Positions 50,226 to 58,131 of a stretch of DNA of 64,000 nt are shown in pieces. The first letter of the stretch is position 1, and each line of letters opens with the position of its first letter. The DNA is from Xanthomarina sp035306605 (lineage in GTDB: Bacteria > Bacteroidota > Bacteroidia > Flavobacteriales > Flavobacteriaceae). Below the pieces are notes generated by a model, which saw nothing but the letters and a program-made list of their open reading frames with translations, was not told where the DNA came from and did no database searches. The position numbers and the translations under genes are program-made. The stretch is taken from assembly GCA_035306605.1 (NCBI GenBank), contig DATGNR010000075.1. The stretch is one strand, 5' to 3'.

Positions 50226-51344
50226 TTTCAATTCTTTTCTAAAGGTTTTTCGTCGTTTAATAATTTCACAATCAAAATCTTTCCAAATTTGCTGAGAAGC
50301 TAAATTATCGACTAATTCTGGTAGTCGAATACAAGTTTCAATTTTGTTTTTCTTAAACGTGCTATAAAACTCATTAAAAATAATGGCAGTAACGCCTTTG
50401 TTTTGATAATGAGGTTCTACTCCAATTAAATAGAATAATACCGTTTTACTATTCTTTTTGGCTTTCAATAATTTTAAAAATCCAAAGGGGAATAATTTTC
50501 CGTTTACTTCTTGAAGAGCCTCCGAAAATGAAGGGAGTACTATAGAAAATGCCACCATGTTGTCGTTTTCATCAAATACAAACTTGATGTATTCTGGATT
50601 GATGAAATTGATGAATTTTTCTTTAAAATATTCTTTTTGCTCATCGGATACAGGAACAAAAGTAGATAGCTTGGCATACGATTTATTGAATAGTTCGAAC
50701 ATGCTATCAATGTGTGGAACAATCTCTTTTGTTTTAGTAAACTTGCTAGGTCTTAATTTGAAACGTTTGGTAATTATTTCATTTACTCTTGTAAAACGGT
50801 CAACAGGTATGGTGCCAAAAGGGAATTTACTTTCTATGTATTCTTTTTCAGGTAAATAACCAAGTTCTTCAAAGTGTGTGATATAATACGGATGGTTGTA
50901 CCAAGTTGCCATAGTACCTATATGATCGAAACCGAAGGTCAAGGCGCCATTTTTGTCTAAATTGGAAAAACCAACCGGACCTTCAACAAAATCTAAATTA
51001 TTTGATTTTCCAATTTCTGTAACCTTATCTAACAAGGCTTTAGACACGGAAATATCATCGATGGTATCAAACCAACCAAAGCGCATTTTCTTGACATGTT
51101 GCGTGTTAATTTCTGTCCAATTTAAAATAGCTGCAACTCTTCCTACAATTTCACCGTTTTTATAAGCTAAAAAGAAATGTGCATCGGCATGTAAAAATGC
51201 TGGATTTTTATCAGAACTCAAGGTGGCAATTTCATCAGAAATAATAGGAGGTACCCAGTATTTCGAGTTTTTATATAATTGAAAAGGAAAGGTTACAAAT
51301 TGTTTTAATTCCTTTTTATTTTTAACTTCTTTAAGTGTAATCAT
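50223..51344 (-). CDS. GNAT-fold acyltransferase-like protein (double-domain)
   Basis: A 373-residue cytoplasmic protein with an acyl-CoA N-acyltransferase (GNAT) fold, apparently in two halves: residues about 1-140 (FFLAYKNGEIVGRVAAIL, then FVEGPVGFSNLDKNG) and about 200-373 (YIKFVFDENDNMVAFSIVLP, LFYLIGVEPHYQNKGVTAIIFNEF with the acyl-CoA loop). Similar two-domain proteins include bacterial ceramide synthase-type N-acyltransferases. It faces the candidate cysteate acyltransferase gene, so N-acylation of capnine is a reasonable hypothesis, but nothing in the sequence proves it. The gene for an outer-membrane protein lies 18 bases upstream on the same strand. Confidence 0.7.
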   Translation of the reverse strand: MITLKEVKNKKELKQFVTFPFQLYKNSKYWVPPIISDEIATLSSDKNPAFLHADAHFFLAYKNGEIVGRVAAILNWTEINTQHVKKMRFGWFDTIDDISVSKALLDKVTEIGKSNNLDFVEGPVGFSNLDKNGALTFGFDHIGTMATWYNHPYYITHFEELGYLPEKEYIESKFPFGTIPVDRFTRVNEIITKRFKLRPSKFTKTKEIVPHIDSMFELFNKSYAKLSTFVPVSDEQKEYFKEKFINFINPEYIKFVFDENDNMVAFSIVLPSFSEALQEVNGKLFPFGFLKLLKAKKNSKTVLFYLIGVEPHYQNKGVTAIIFNEFYSTFKKNKIETCIRLPELVDNLASQQIWKDFDCEIIKRRKTFRKELK

Positions 51345-51362
51345 TAGTCTAAAAACATCAAT

Positions 51363-52343
51363 TTAGTTATCAAAATCTATAGTTTCTTTTTTTCTTTTCT
51401 TTTTTTCTTCTCCACGCGCTTTGTTTTCTCGTCTTTCCAACTCTTCTTCTGCTGAAGTGCCATCCTTTTCCATTTTGTCTACATGGAAGTCCAATCGGTA
51501 GGAAGCGCCAACAGCAAGACCGAAAACAGAAGGTGTGTCCTTTGTGTTAAAAGTTGCTGCTGCATCAACTTGCAAGTTCTTAGTCCATAAATATGCTCCT
51601 CCTACACGAATTAAATTATCTGCGTAAAAATCGCTACTAATATTTTCAGATTCCGCAAAAACAGCCCACTGGTCTTGTATTGATTTTGTTAAGGTTAATA
51701 TAAACGAAAAGTCAGATTGGTCTGTGCCAATTCTATCTTTTATAAAGTTCATGACAAATACCCAACCACCCTTAAAATTGTTTTGTGTAGAAATCATAAC
51801 TTTAGGACTAAAGCCTTCAATACCTGCAGCGGTATACGGATTGTCTTTCGTGTCAAAATTTGCTCCAACATAAACTGCCACAGCTGGAATTAAATCTTTC
51901 CATTTAAAGCTGTGGTTAGCTTTCCAACTGTATAAATTAGGTTTTTCCTCTTGAGCATTTTTAAATGGATCATAAACCAAATATTTTGCTCCTAAGGTTA
52001 AAGTTTTAAAGTTGCTAAAGTTTTCTTCATTTGGAACTGTGTTGGTATATGATCTTTTTGTTGATTGATAAGTTCCTTCAAAATTCAATTCTAACTGTGG
52101 AAACAACAAACCGTATCGTAAGGCGAAATCAGCCCCATAGCTTTTGTCATCTCTACTTAGAAGTTGATGCTTCTCTTTTAAAAGATAAGGGCCAACTTCA
52201 AATTGAACCACATTTGTACCAACAGAAAAAGCACTTTGAGAAACTCCAGGTCTGTTGGAATTTATTACTTCGGTATATTGAGAATAGCCCTTTGTAGTAA
52301 AAATTATAGCAAAAAGGAATACATAGGTTTTTAAAGACTTCAT
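51363..52343 (-). CDS. Outer-membrane 'transporter' (phenol_MetA_deg-like barrel)
   Basis: 326 residues. Signal peptide 1-21 (ends GYSQ). The mature part is built of alternating beta-strands (FALRYGLLFPQLELNFEGTYQ, FVMNFIKDRIG, GLAVGASYRLDFHV), typical of the barrel group annotated as transporters of the MetA-pathway phenol degradation type. The opening VINSNRPGVSQSAFSVGTNVVQFEVGPY is a frequent beginning in Bacteroidota. It ends in a very charged tail rich in Glu, Lys and Arg (EEELERRENKARGEEKKKRKK). It is co-directional with the acyltransferase-like gene 18 bases downstream. A minus-strand TATATTTG element is at 52444-52451. Confidence 0.7.
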   Translation of the reverse strand: MKSLKTYVFLFAIIFTTKGYSQYTEVINSNRPGVSQSAFSVGTNVVQFEVGPYLLKEKHQLLSRDDKSYGADFALRYGLLFPQLELNFEGTYQSTKRSYTNTVPNEENFSNFKTLTLGAKYLVYDPFKNAQEEKPNLYSWKANHSFKWKDLIPAVAVYVGANFDTKDNPYTAAGIEGFSPKVMISTQNNFKGGWVFVMNFIKDRIGTDQSDFSFILTLTKSIQDQWAVFAESENISSDFYADNLIRVGGAYLWTKNLQVDAAATFNTKDTPSVFGLAVGASYRLDFHVDKMEKDGTSAEEELERRENKARGEEKKKRKKETIDFDN

Positions 52344-52443
52344 ATGAAAAGGTGTTTAAATGGAGCTTCTTTAGTATAACAACTTCTTTTTAAGTTATTA
52401 CAATAATATACATAGCATGTACTTCATGCCAACTAAATGGAAC

Positions 52444-52451
52444 CAAATATA
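52444..52451 (-). promoter_or_regulatory. -7 element of the barrel gene (TATATTTG on the minus strand)
   Basis: CAAATATA on the plus strand, about 100 bases upstream of the start at 52343; no clear -33. Confidence 0.4.
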
Positions 52452-52505
52452 TAGATTTTATATTTTTTTTAAGTATTTATTTCAGATTTTAAATATGTAG
52501 ATTTG

Positions 52506-52513
52506 TATTTTTG
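52506..52513 (+). promoter_or_regulatory. -7 element of the DUF4834 gene (TATTTTTG)
   Basis: An exact TAnnTTTG match 15 bases before the ATG at 52529. An in-frame TTG at 52511 falls inside it and is rejected as a start. Confidence 0.5.
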
Positions 52514-52528
52514 TATAAAACTATATCT

Positions 52529-52807
52529 ATGCTACAGTATGCATCTATAACGGGCGTTTTAAGGGTTATTTTAATCATCCTATTAATCTATTACGGAATG
52601 AAAATTCTATCTAGATTATTTGCGCCTTTATTAATGAAATATGTTGCTAAAAAAGCTGAAGAGCGTTTTGGTAGTCAATTTGGGCAATACCAACAACCTA
52701 AGCAAGAAAATAATAAAGAAGGTGAAGTGTCCATAGATAAAGTGCCTCAAAGAACAACTTCAAATAAAAAGGTAGGAGAATATGTAGATTACGAAGAAAT
52801 TGATTAA
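52529..52807 (+). CDS. DUF4834 family small membrane protein
   Basis: 92 residues starting MLQYASITGVLRV. A hydrophobic helix spans about 8-33 (VILIILLIYYGMKILSRLFAPLLM), followed by a charged region with Gln/Lys runs (FGSQFGQYQQPKQENNKEGE) and a KKVGEYVDYEEID end, which is the recurring C-terminal motif of DUF4834 proteins of Bacteroidota. Function unknown. It lies 29 bases upstream of the YfhO gene on the same strand and is probably co-transcribed with it. Confidence 0.78.
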   Translation: MLQYASITGVLRVILIILLIYYGMKILSRLFAPLLMKYVAKKAEERFGSQFGQYQQPKQENNKEGEVSIDKVPQRTTSNKKVGEYVDYEEID

Positions 52808-52836
52808 TTTTCGCTTTCATTGTATAACATATTTTC

Positions 52837-55275
52837 ATGTCTATTTCATTTAAAAAAATTCTTCCTCATATCCTTGTCTTAATAGGATTTGTAATAATTT
52901 CATTAGTCTATTTCAGCCCAGTACTACAAGGGAAATCTATTTATCAAAGCGACATTGTGCATTATATTGGCATGTCCAAACAGCAAAAAGATTTTAAGGA
53001 AGCCACTGGTGAAGAAACTTATTGGACAAATAGCGCCTTTGGGGGAATGCCCACCTACCAATTAGGAGCACATTACCCAAACAACTATATTAAAAAATTA
53101 GACTTAACACTTAGGTTTTTACCAAGACCAGCCGATTATCTTTTCCTATATTTCATGGGCTTTTACGTCCTAATGCTAGTCTTAAGGGTTGAATATAAGC
53201 TCGCTGCGCTTGGAGCCCTGGCTTTTGGATTTTCAACGTATCTAATAATTATACTTGGTGTAGGACATAATAGCAAAGCGCATGCTATTGCTTATATGCC
53301 CTTAGTTTTAAGTGGTATTTTACTAACATTTAGAAAACGTTACCTATTCGGGTTTTTACTTACTGCAGTAGCCATGGCATTGGAGTTGGTTGCAAACCAC
53401 TTTCAAATGACCTACTATTTAATGTTTTTAGTACTAGTTCTAGGAATGGCATATTTAGTAGATGCTTATAAAAAACAGGATTTACCACATTACTTTAAAG
53501 CTGTTGGGGTTTTGTCTTTAGCAGTTATATTAGCTGTAGGACTTAACGCTACAAATATTTTGGCTACTCAAGAATATGCCAAAGAAAGCACCCGCGGACA
53601 AAGTGAATTAACCATCAATCCAGACGGTTCTGCAAAAAAAGAAATTACAACGGGACTTGATAGAGACTATATTACAGAATACAGTTATGGTATCCTGGAG
53701 ACCTTTAATTTGTACATACCAAGGTTTTTAGGTGGTGGAAGTCATGAGGATGTTGGAAAAGACTCAGAGTCCTATCAGTTCTTTTTAAAACAAGGAGTGC
53801 CGCCTTTGGAAGCAAGAGAATATGTTAAGCAAACGCCAACCTATTGGGGAAATCAAACCATAGTAGAAGCACCGGCATATGTAGGAGCTGTGGTGATCTT
53901 TTTATTTGTTTTTGCACTGTTTTTAGTGAAAGGCCGACTGAAATGGTGGCTTGTTGGCGGAAGTTTACTGTCGCTTATTTTATCTTATGGCGATAGTCAG
54001 CCATTTAAGTTTGTAACCGACTTTTTTATAGATTACGTGCCACTTTACAACAAGTTTAGAGCGGTAAGTTCTACACAGGTAGTTTTGGAATTATGTATTC
54101 CTGTATTAGCTGTTTTAGGACTTGTTAAGCTCTTCAACAAGAATGATAATAAGGATGAGGACAAATTAAAAGCTTTAAAATTAACAGTAATTATTACAGC
54201 TGGCTTAGCTTTGGTTTTCTTACTGTTTAAATCATCGCTTTTTAGTTTTGTAGGTGGAAGTGATGCTTACTATCGTCAGAATTTTGGGCCACGATTTATG
54301 GAGGCATTGATAGCAGATAGAAAAGCCTTTTTCACGCAAGACACCTTAAGAACATTGGTTTTAGTCTTACTAGCGGCTAGTGCAATCTATTTATTTTTGA
54401 TAAAGAAATTATCGGAAACAAAAGTCATTATGGCTTTTGCTGTTTTAATCCTTGTCGATTTGGTAGGGGTAGACAGACGTTATGTAAATAACGATTCTTT
54501 TGTGCCTTCAATTAGAATGAATAAACCATATCAAGCTACTCCAGTGGATCAAGCCATTATGCAAGATCCTGGACATTTTAGAGTGTTCGATTTGGTTTCT
54601 AGAGCACCAGCTAAGGCATCTTATTTTTATAATTCATTATCAGGTTATCATGCGGCCAAATTGAAACGTTACGATGAGTTGTACGATTTTTATATTTCAA
54701 AAAACAATATCAATGTGTTAAACATGTTGAATACGAAATATATTATTGCTGAAGATGAAGAAGGAAAGCCTTTCCCTTATACAAATCCTGACGCTAATGG
54801 AAATGCATGGTTTGTTGAGAATATTCAATTTGTAAAATCAGCAAATGAAGAAATACAAGCTTTGGATAGCTTGGATACCAAACGAGTGGCTATTATGTTA
54901 GCTGATAATGAATATGCTTCTTTTTTAAAGGAAGATATCATGATAGATACTACAGCTACTATTACTGTGGAAGCTTACCAACCCAACTACATTAAGTATA
55001 AATCGTCAAGTGCTGTTGATGGTTTTGTAGTGTTTTCTGAAATTTATTATAAAGATGGTTGGAATGCTTACGTAGATGGAAAATTAAGCCCACACTCGCG
55101 TGTAAATTATTTGCTACGAGGTATGAAGGTCCCTGCTGGTACACACGATATAGAATTTAAGTTTGAACCACAAGTTATTAAAACGGGTGGCAACATTGCA
55201 TTAGCAAGTTCTATAGTATTTGTTTTATTGCTTTTTGGAGGAATTTTCTATAACTTCAAGAAATTTAAAGACTAG
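52837..55275 (+). CDS. YfhO family multi-spanning membrane protein (GT-C-like)
   Basis: 812 residues with about a dozen or more transmembrane helices in the first 540 residues, a periplasmic region (about 555-780, with SRAPAKASYFYNSLSGYHAAKLKRYDELYD), and a final helix before a short basic end. The opening FVIISLVYFSPVLQGKSIYQSDIVHYIGM has the aspartate typical of the first loop of GT-C enzymes. YfhO-type proteins in other bacteria glycosylate lipoteichoic acid or carry polyprenyl-linked sugars. Here the neighbours (a glycosyltransferase and a flippase) suggest a surface glycan. The exact donor and acceptor are unknown. Confidence 0.83.
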   Translation: MSISFKKILPHILVLIGFVIISLVYFSPVLQGKSIYQSDIVHYIGMSKQQKDFKEATGEETYWTNSAFGGMPTYQLGAHYPNNYIKKLDLTLRFLPRPADYLFLYFMGFYVLMLVLRVEYKLAALGALAFGFSTYLIIILGVGHNSKAHAIAYMPLVLSGILLTFRKRYLFGFLLTAVAMALELVANHFQMTYYLMFLVLVLGMAYLVDAYKKQDLPHYFKAVGVLSLAVILAVGLNATNILATQEYAKESTRGQSELTINPDGSAKKEITTGLDRDYITEYSYGILETFNLYIPRFLGGGSHEDVGKDSESYQFFLKQGVPPLEAREYVKQTPTYWGNQTIVEAPAYVGAVVIFLFVFALFLVKGRLKWWLVGGSLLSLILSYGDSQPFKFVTDFFIDYVPLYNKFRAVSSTQVVLELCIPVLAVLGLVKLFNKNDNKDEDKLKALKLTVIITAGLALVFLLFKSSLFSFVGGSDAYYRQNFGPRFMEALIADRKAFFTQDTLRTLVLVLLAASAIYLFLIKKLSETKVIMAFAVLILVDLVGVDRRYVNNDSFVPSIRMNKPYQATPVDQAIMQDPGHFRVFDLVSRAPAKASYFYNSLSGYHAAKLKRYDELYDFYISKNNINVLNMLNTKYIIAEDEEGKPFPYTNPDANGNAWFVENIQFVKSANEEIQALDSLDTKRVAIMLADNEYASFLKEDIMIDTTATITVEAYQPNYIKYKSSSAVDGFVVFSEIYYKDGWNAYVDGKLSPHSRVNYLLRGMKVPAGTHDIEFKFEPQVIKTGGNIALASSIVFVLLLFGGIFYNFKKFKD

Positions 55276-55301
55276 TCATTTATGACTTTACGCTTGTGGA
55301 A

Positions 55302-56591
55302 ATGACTAAAACTAAGGTTTTAATAATCGCTTACTATTGGCCACCAGCAGGCGGACCAGGGGTGCAGCGTTGGTTGAAATTTGTTAAGTATTTACCAGAT
55401 TTCAATATAGAACCTATAGTTTATGTGCCTTCAAATCCTAGTTATCCTATTGTGGACGAAGCTTTGCTTGAAGAGGTTTCAGATAAGCTTACCGTTTTAA
55501 AGCAACCTATAAAGGAGCCTTATAAACTAGCTGGGTTTTTATCAAAAAATAAGTCTAAAACTATTAGTAAAGGCATAATTCCTAAAGAAAAGCAACAAAG
55601 TCTCATTGATAAATTATTGCTTTTTGTTAGAGGAAATTTTTTTATTCCAGATGCTAGAATAAACTGGGTAAAACCTTCTGTTAAGTTTTTAGAAAACTAT
55701 ATTAATGAAAATAGCATTAAGACTATAATAACAACAGGACCTCCTCATAGTCTACATTTAATAGGATTGGAATTACAGAAAAAGTTAGCAGTTAACTGGA
55801 TATCCGATTTTAGAGACCCTTGGACAACTATCGGGTATCATAATCAATTAAAACTGACAAATTTTGCAAAGAAAAAACATGAAACCTTAGAAAAACAGGT
55901 GCTCCAAGCAGCAGATCAAATTATTGTAACAAGTGAAGTGACTAAAAAGGAGTTTTCTAACCTAACAGAAAAGCCTATTTCAGTCATTACAAATGGTTAT
56001 GATAGAAATACGGTTGCCAACCCATCTTTAGATAAGAAGTTTACTTTAGCACACATTGGGTCCTTACTCTCTAAACGTAACCCTGTAGTACTTTGGCAAG
56101 TTTTAAAAGAGCTTATTGAAGACTATTCAGGTTTCGCTGATGATTTTGAACTTCATTTTGTAGGTTCTGTAAGTGAAGATGTACTTGAAACCCTGAAATC
56201 GTATAATTTAAGTTCTTATGTAACTAATCATAGTTATGTAACACATAATAAGGCTATGGAGTTTCAAAAGAAATCTCAGGTTTTATTATTGATTGAAATA
56301 GATTCTGAAGACACTAAATGTATAATTCCTGGAAAGCTATTTGAATACTTGGTTTCCAACAGACCTATTTTAGCTATTGGTCCTAAAGGTTCTGATGTTG
56401 AAAATATTATTAAAGAAACAAATACAGGATCATATTTTAATTATCATAATCACGATGAGATTAAAAGGGTACTTTTAAACTTATATAAAGCATATAAAGA
56501 AGGGAGTTTAAAATCACACGCTATTGGATTGCAAAAATATAGTAGAAAGTCTCTAACCGAATCTTTATCTAAATTGATTTTATGGGAGTAG
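55302..56591 (+). CDS. Glycosyltransferase family 4-like protein
   Basis: A 429-residue GT-B fold glycosyltransferase. The N-terminal half has LIIAYYWPPAGGPGVQRWLKFVKYL, the donor/acceptor loop common to GT4 proteins, and WISDFRDPWTTIGYH. The C-terminal half has TLAHIGSLLSKRNP, LHFVGSVSE and CIIPGKLFEYLVSNRPILAIGPKG, the nucleotide-sugar binding region with the E of the ExE-like motif. The start at ATG 55302 is preferred to the GTG at 55296, two codons earlier. The flippase gene overlaps its 3' end by 10 bases, so the two are translationally coupled. The sugar is unknown. Confidence 0.85.
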   Translation: MTKTKVLIIAYYWPPAGGPGVQRWLKFVKYLPDFNIEPIVYVPSNPSYPIVDEALLEEVSDKLTVLKQPIKEPYKLAGFLSKNKSKTISKGIIPKEKQQSLIDKLLLFVRGNFFIPDARINWVKPSVKFLENYINENSIKTIITTGPPHSLHLIGLELQKKLAVNWISDFRDPWTTIGYHNQLKLTNFAKKKHETLEKQVLQAADQIIVTSEVTKKEFSNLTEKPISVITNGYDRNTVANPSLDKKFTLAHIGSLLSKRNPVVLWQVLKELIEDYSGFADDFELHFVGSVSEDVLETLKSYNLSSYVTNHSYVTHNKAMEFQKKSQVLLLIEIDSEDTKCIIPGKLFEYLVSNRPILAIGPKGSDVENIIKETNTGSYFNYHNHDEIKRVLLNLYKAYKEGSLKSHAIGLQKYSRKSLTESLSKLILWE

Positions 56592-58045
56592 TAGTAAATC
56601 AATCTATAAAAAATACACTTATTACCTATTTAGGATTTGGAATAGGGGCAATTAACGTGTTGTTTTTGTACACATCTTTTTTAAGCGATGAGTATTTCGG
56701 ATTGGTAAGTTATTTACTTTCAACTGCCAATATCATGATGCCGCTTATGGCTTTTGGTGTTCATAATACCATTGTTAAATTTTATTCTTCATTTAAAACC
56801 AAACAATGTCAAAATAGCTTTTTAACCTTAATGTTGTTTTTACCGTTACTGGTAATTATTCCTTTTGGAATGATAGGATATTTCGCCTTTTCATTCATTA
56901 GTACTTGGTTGGCAGGCGACAATATGATAGTAGTCGATTATGTTTGGTTAATTTATTTAGCTGCTATAACCTTTGCCTATTTTGAAATTTTTTATGCCTG
57001 GTCCAAAGTGCAGATGCAAACGGTTTTTGGAAACTTTATGAAAGAGGTGTTTCATAGATTATGCACTACAATTTTACTTTTGGCATTGTACGCTGATTAT
57101 TTAACGGTTGACCAGTTAATATATAGCATTGTTGGGGTTTATGCGCTGCGAATGCTTGTTATGAAGCTCTATGCATTTAGCCTGCGTTTTCCGAAATTAA
57201 AGTTTGAACGAATTCCAAATCTTAGTTCTATTTTAAAATATACGAGCTTAATAATTATTGCTGGCTCCGTGGCTAACGTTATTCTAGAAATAGATAAGTT
57301 CATGATTAATCGTTACGAAGCCATAGAAAACGTAGCTTATTACGGAGTTGCTATTTATATTGCTACAGTAATAGGCGTGCCTTATCGATCCATGTACCAG
57401 GTTGTAAATCCGCTGACAGCAAAACTTCTGAACGAAAAAAACAAAAAGGATTTAGAGATTCTTTACAAAAAAAGTTCGCTGACCTTATTCATAATTAGTG
57501 GCTTTATTTTTTTGATGATTATTTTAAACATCAATGAGCTTTATAAATTAATTAACGAGAGTTATGTAGATGGATTAATAGTGGTTTTTATTATTGGCCT
57601 TACCAAATTAGTAGATAGTTTACTTGGTAATAATAATGCCATCCTTTTTAATAGTGATTATTACAGAATGGTATTGTTTTTAGGGGTTTTTCTTGCAGTA
57701 CTAACCATTATTCTAAATATGGTTTTTATTCCTTTATACGGAATTAATGGAGCAGCATTTGCCACTTTTATAGCCATCCTAATTTATAATATTTCAAAAA
57801 TAATCTTTGTATATAATAAGTTTAGTATACTTCCATTTTCCGTTAATACGGTAAAAGTTGTTTTGCTATTATTAGTAAGTTTAGGGGTATTTTATTTTTG
57901 GGATTTTCCATTTCACCCTATTATTAATATTGGCTTAAAAAGCATGCTGATTTCATTAAGTTATGGCTCTTTTGTTTACTTTCTTAATGTATCAGAAGAC
58001 ATTTCTCTTTTACTAAATAGGGTTTTGAGAATAAAATCTAAATAA
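56582..58045 (+). CDS. Oligosaccharide flippase / polysaccharide biosynthesis protein (Wzx-like)
   Basis: A 487-residue membrane protein with about 14 hydrophobic helices, typical of the MOP-superfamily exporters that flip lipid-linked oligosaccharides. The first helix region (GFGIGAINVLFLYTSFLSDEYFGLVSY) is a family hallmark, and the helix pairs separated by short loops (for example FIPLYGINGAAFATFIAILIYNISK) recur. It starts within the last codons of the glycosyltransferase gene. With YfhO and the glycosyltransferase it forms a compact surface-glycan unit, but no chain-length regulator or polymerase lies next to it. Confidence 0.87.
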   Translation: MGVVVNQSIKNTLITYLGFGIGAINVLFLYTSFLSDEYFGLVSYLLSTANIMMPLMAFGVHNTIVKFYSSFKTKQCQNSFLTLMLFLPLLVIIPFGMIGYFAFSFISTWLAGDNMIVVDYVWLIYLAAITFAYFEIFYAWSKVQMQTVFGNFMKEVFHRLCTTILLLALYADYLTVDQLIYSIVGVYALRMLVMKLYAFSLRFPKLKFERIPNLSSILKYTSLIIIAGSVANVILEIDKFMINRYEAIENVAYYGVAIYIATVIGVPYRSMYQVVNPLTAKLLNEKNKKDLEILYKKSSLTLFIISGFIFLMIILNINELYKLINESYVDGLIVVFIIGLTKLVDSLLGNNNAILFNSDYYRMVLFLGVFLAVLTIILNMVFIPLYGINGAAFATFIAILIYNISKIIFVYNKFSILPFSVNTVKVVLLLLVSLGVFYFWDFPFHPIINIGLKSMLISLSYGSFVYFLNVSEDISLLLNRVLRIKSK

Positions 58046-58098
58046 AAAAGGAAAATCCTACAAAATTGCTTTGAGGCAAACTTCTTGTAGGATTTTCC
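58044..58098 (-). terminator. Terminator of the repeat protein gene
   Basis: A 14-bp stem (GGAAAATCCTACAA 58050-58063 and TTGTAGGATTTTCC 58085-58098). The six plus-strand A on the left give the minus-strand T-run. Confidence 0.82.
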
Positions 58099-58121
58099 AA
58101 CTAACTAACTAACTAACTAAC
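58099..58121. repeat. AACT tetranucleotide tandem repeat (about 5.75 copies)
   Basis: An uninterrupted AACT repeat runs from the end of the terminator stem to just before the stop of the neighbouring minus-strand gene. It lies in untranslated sequence. Confidence 0.9.
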
Positions 58122-58131
58122 CAAAAACTAA

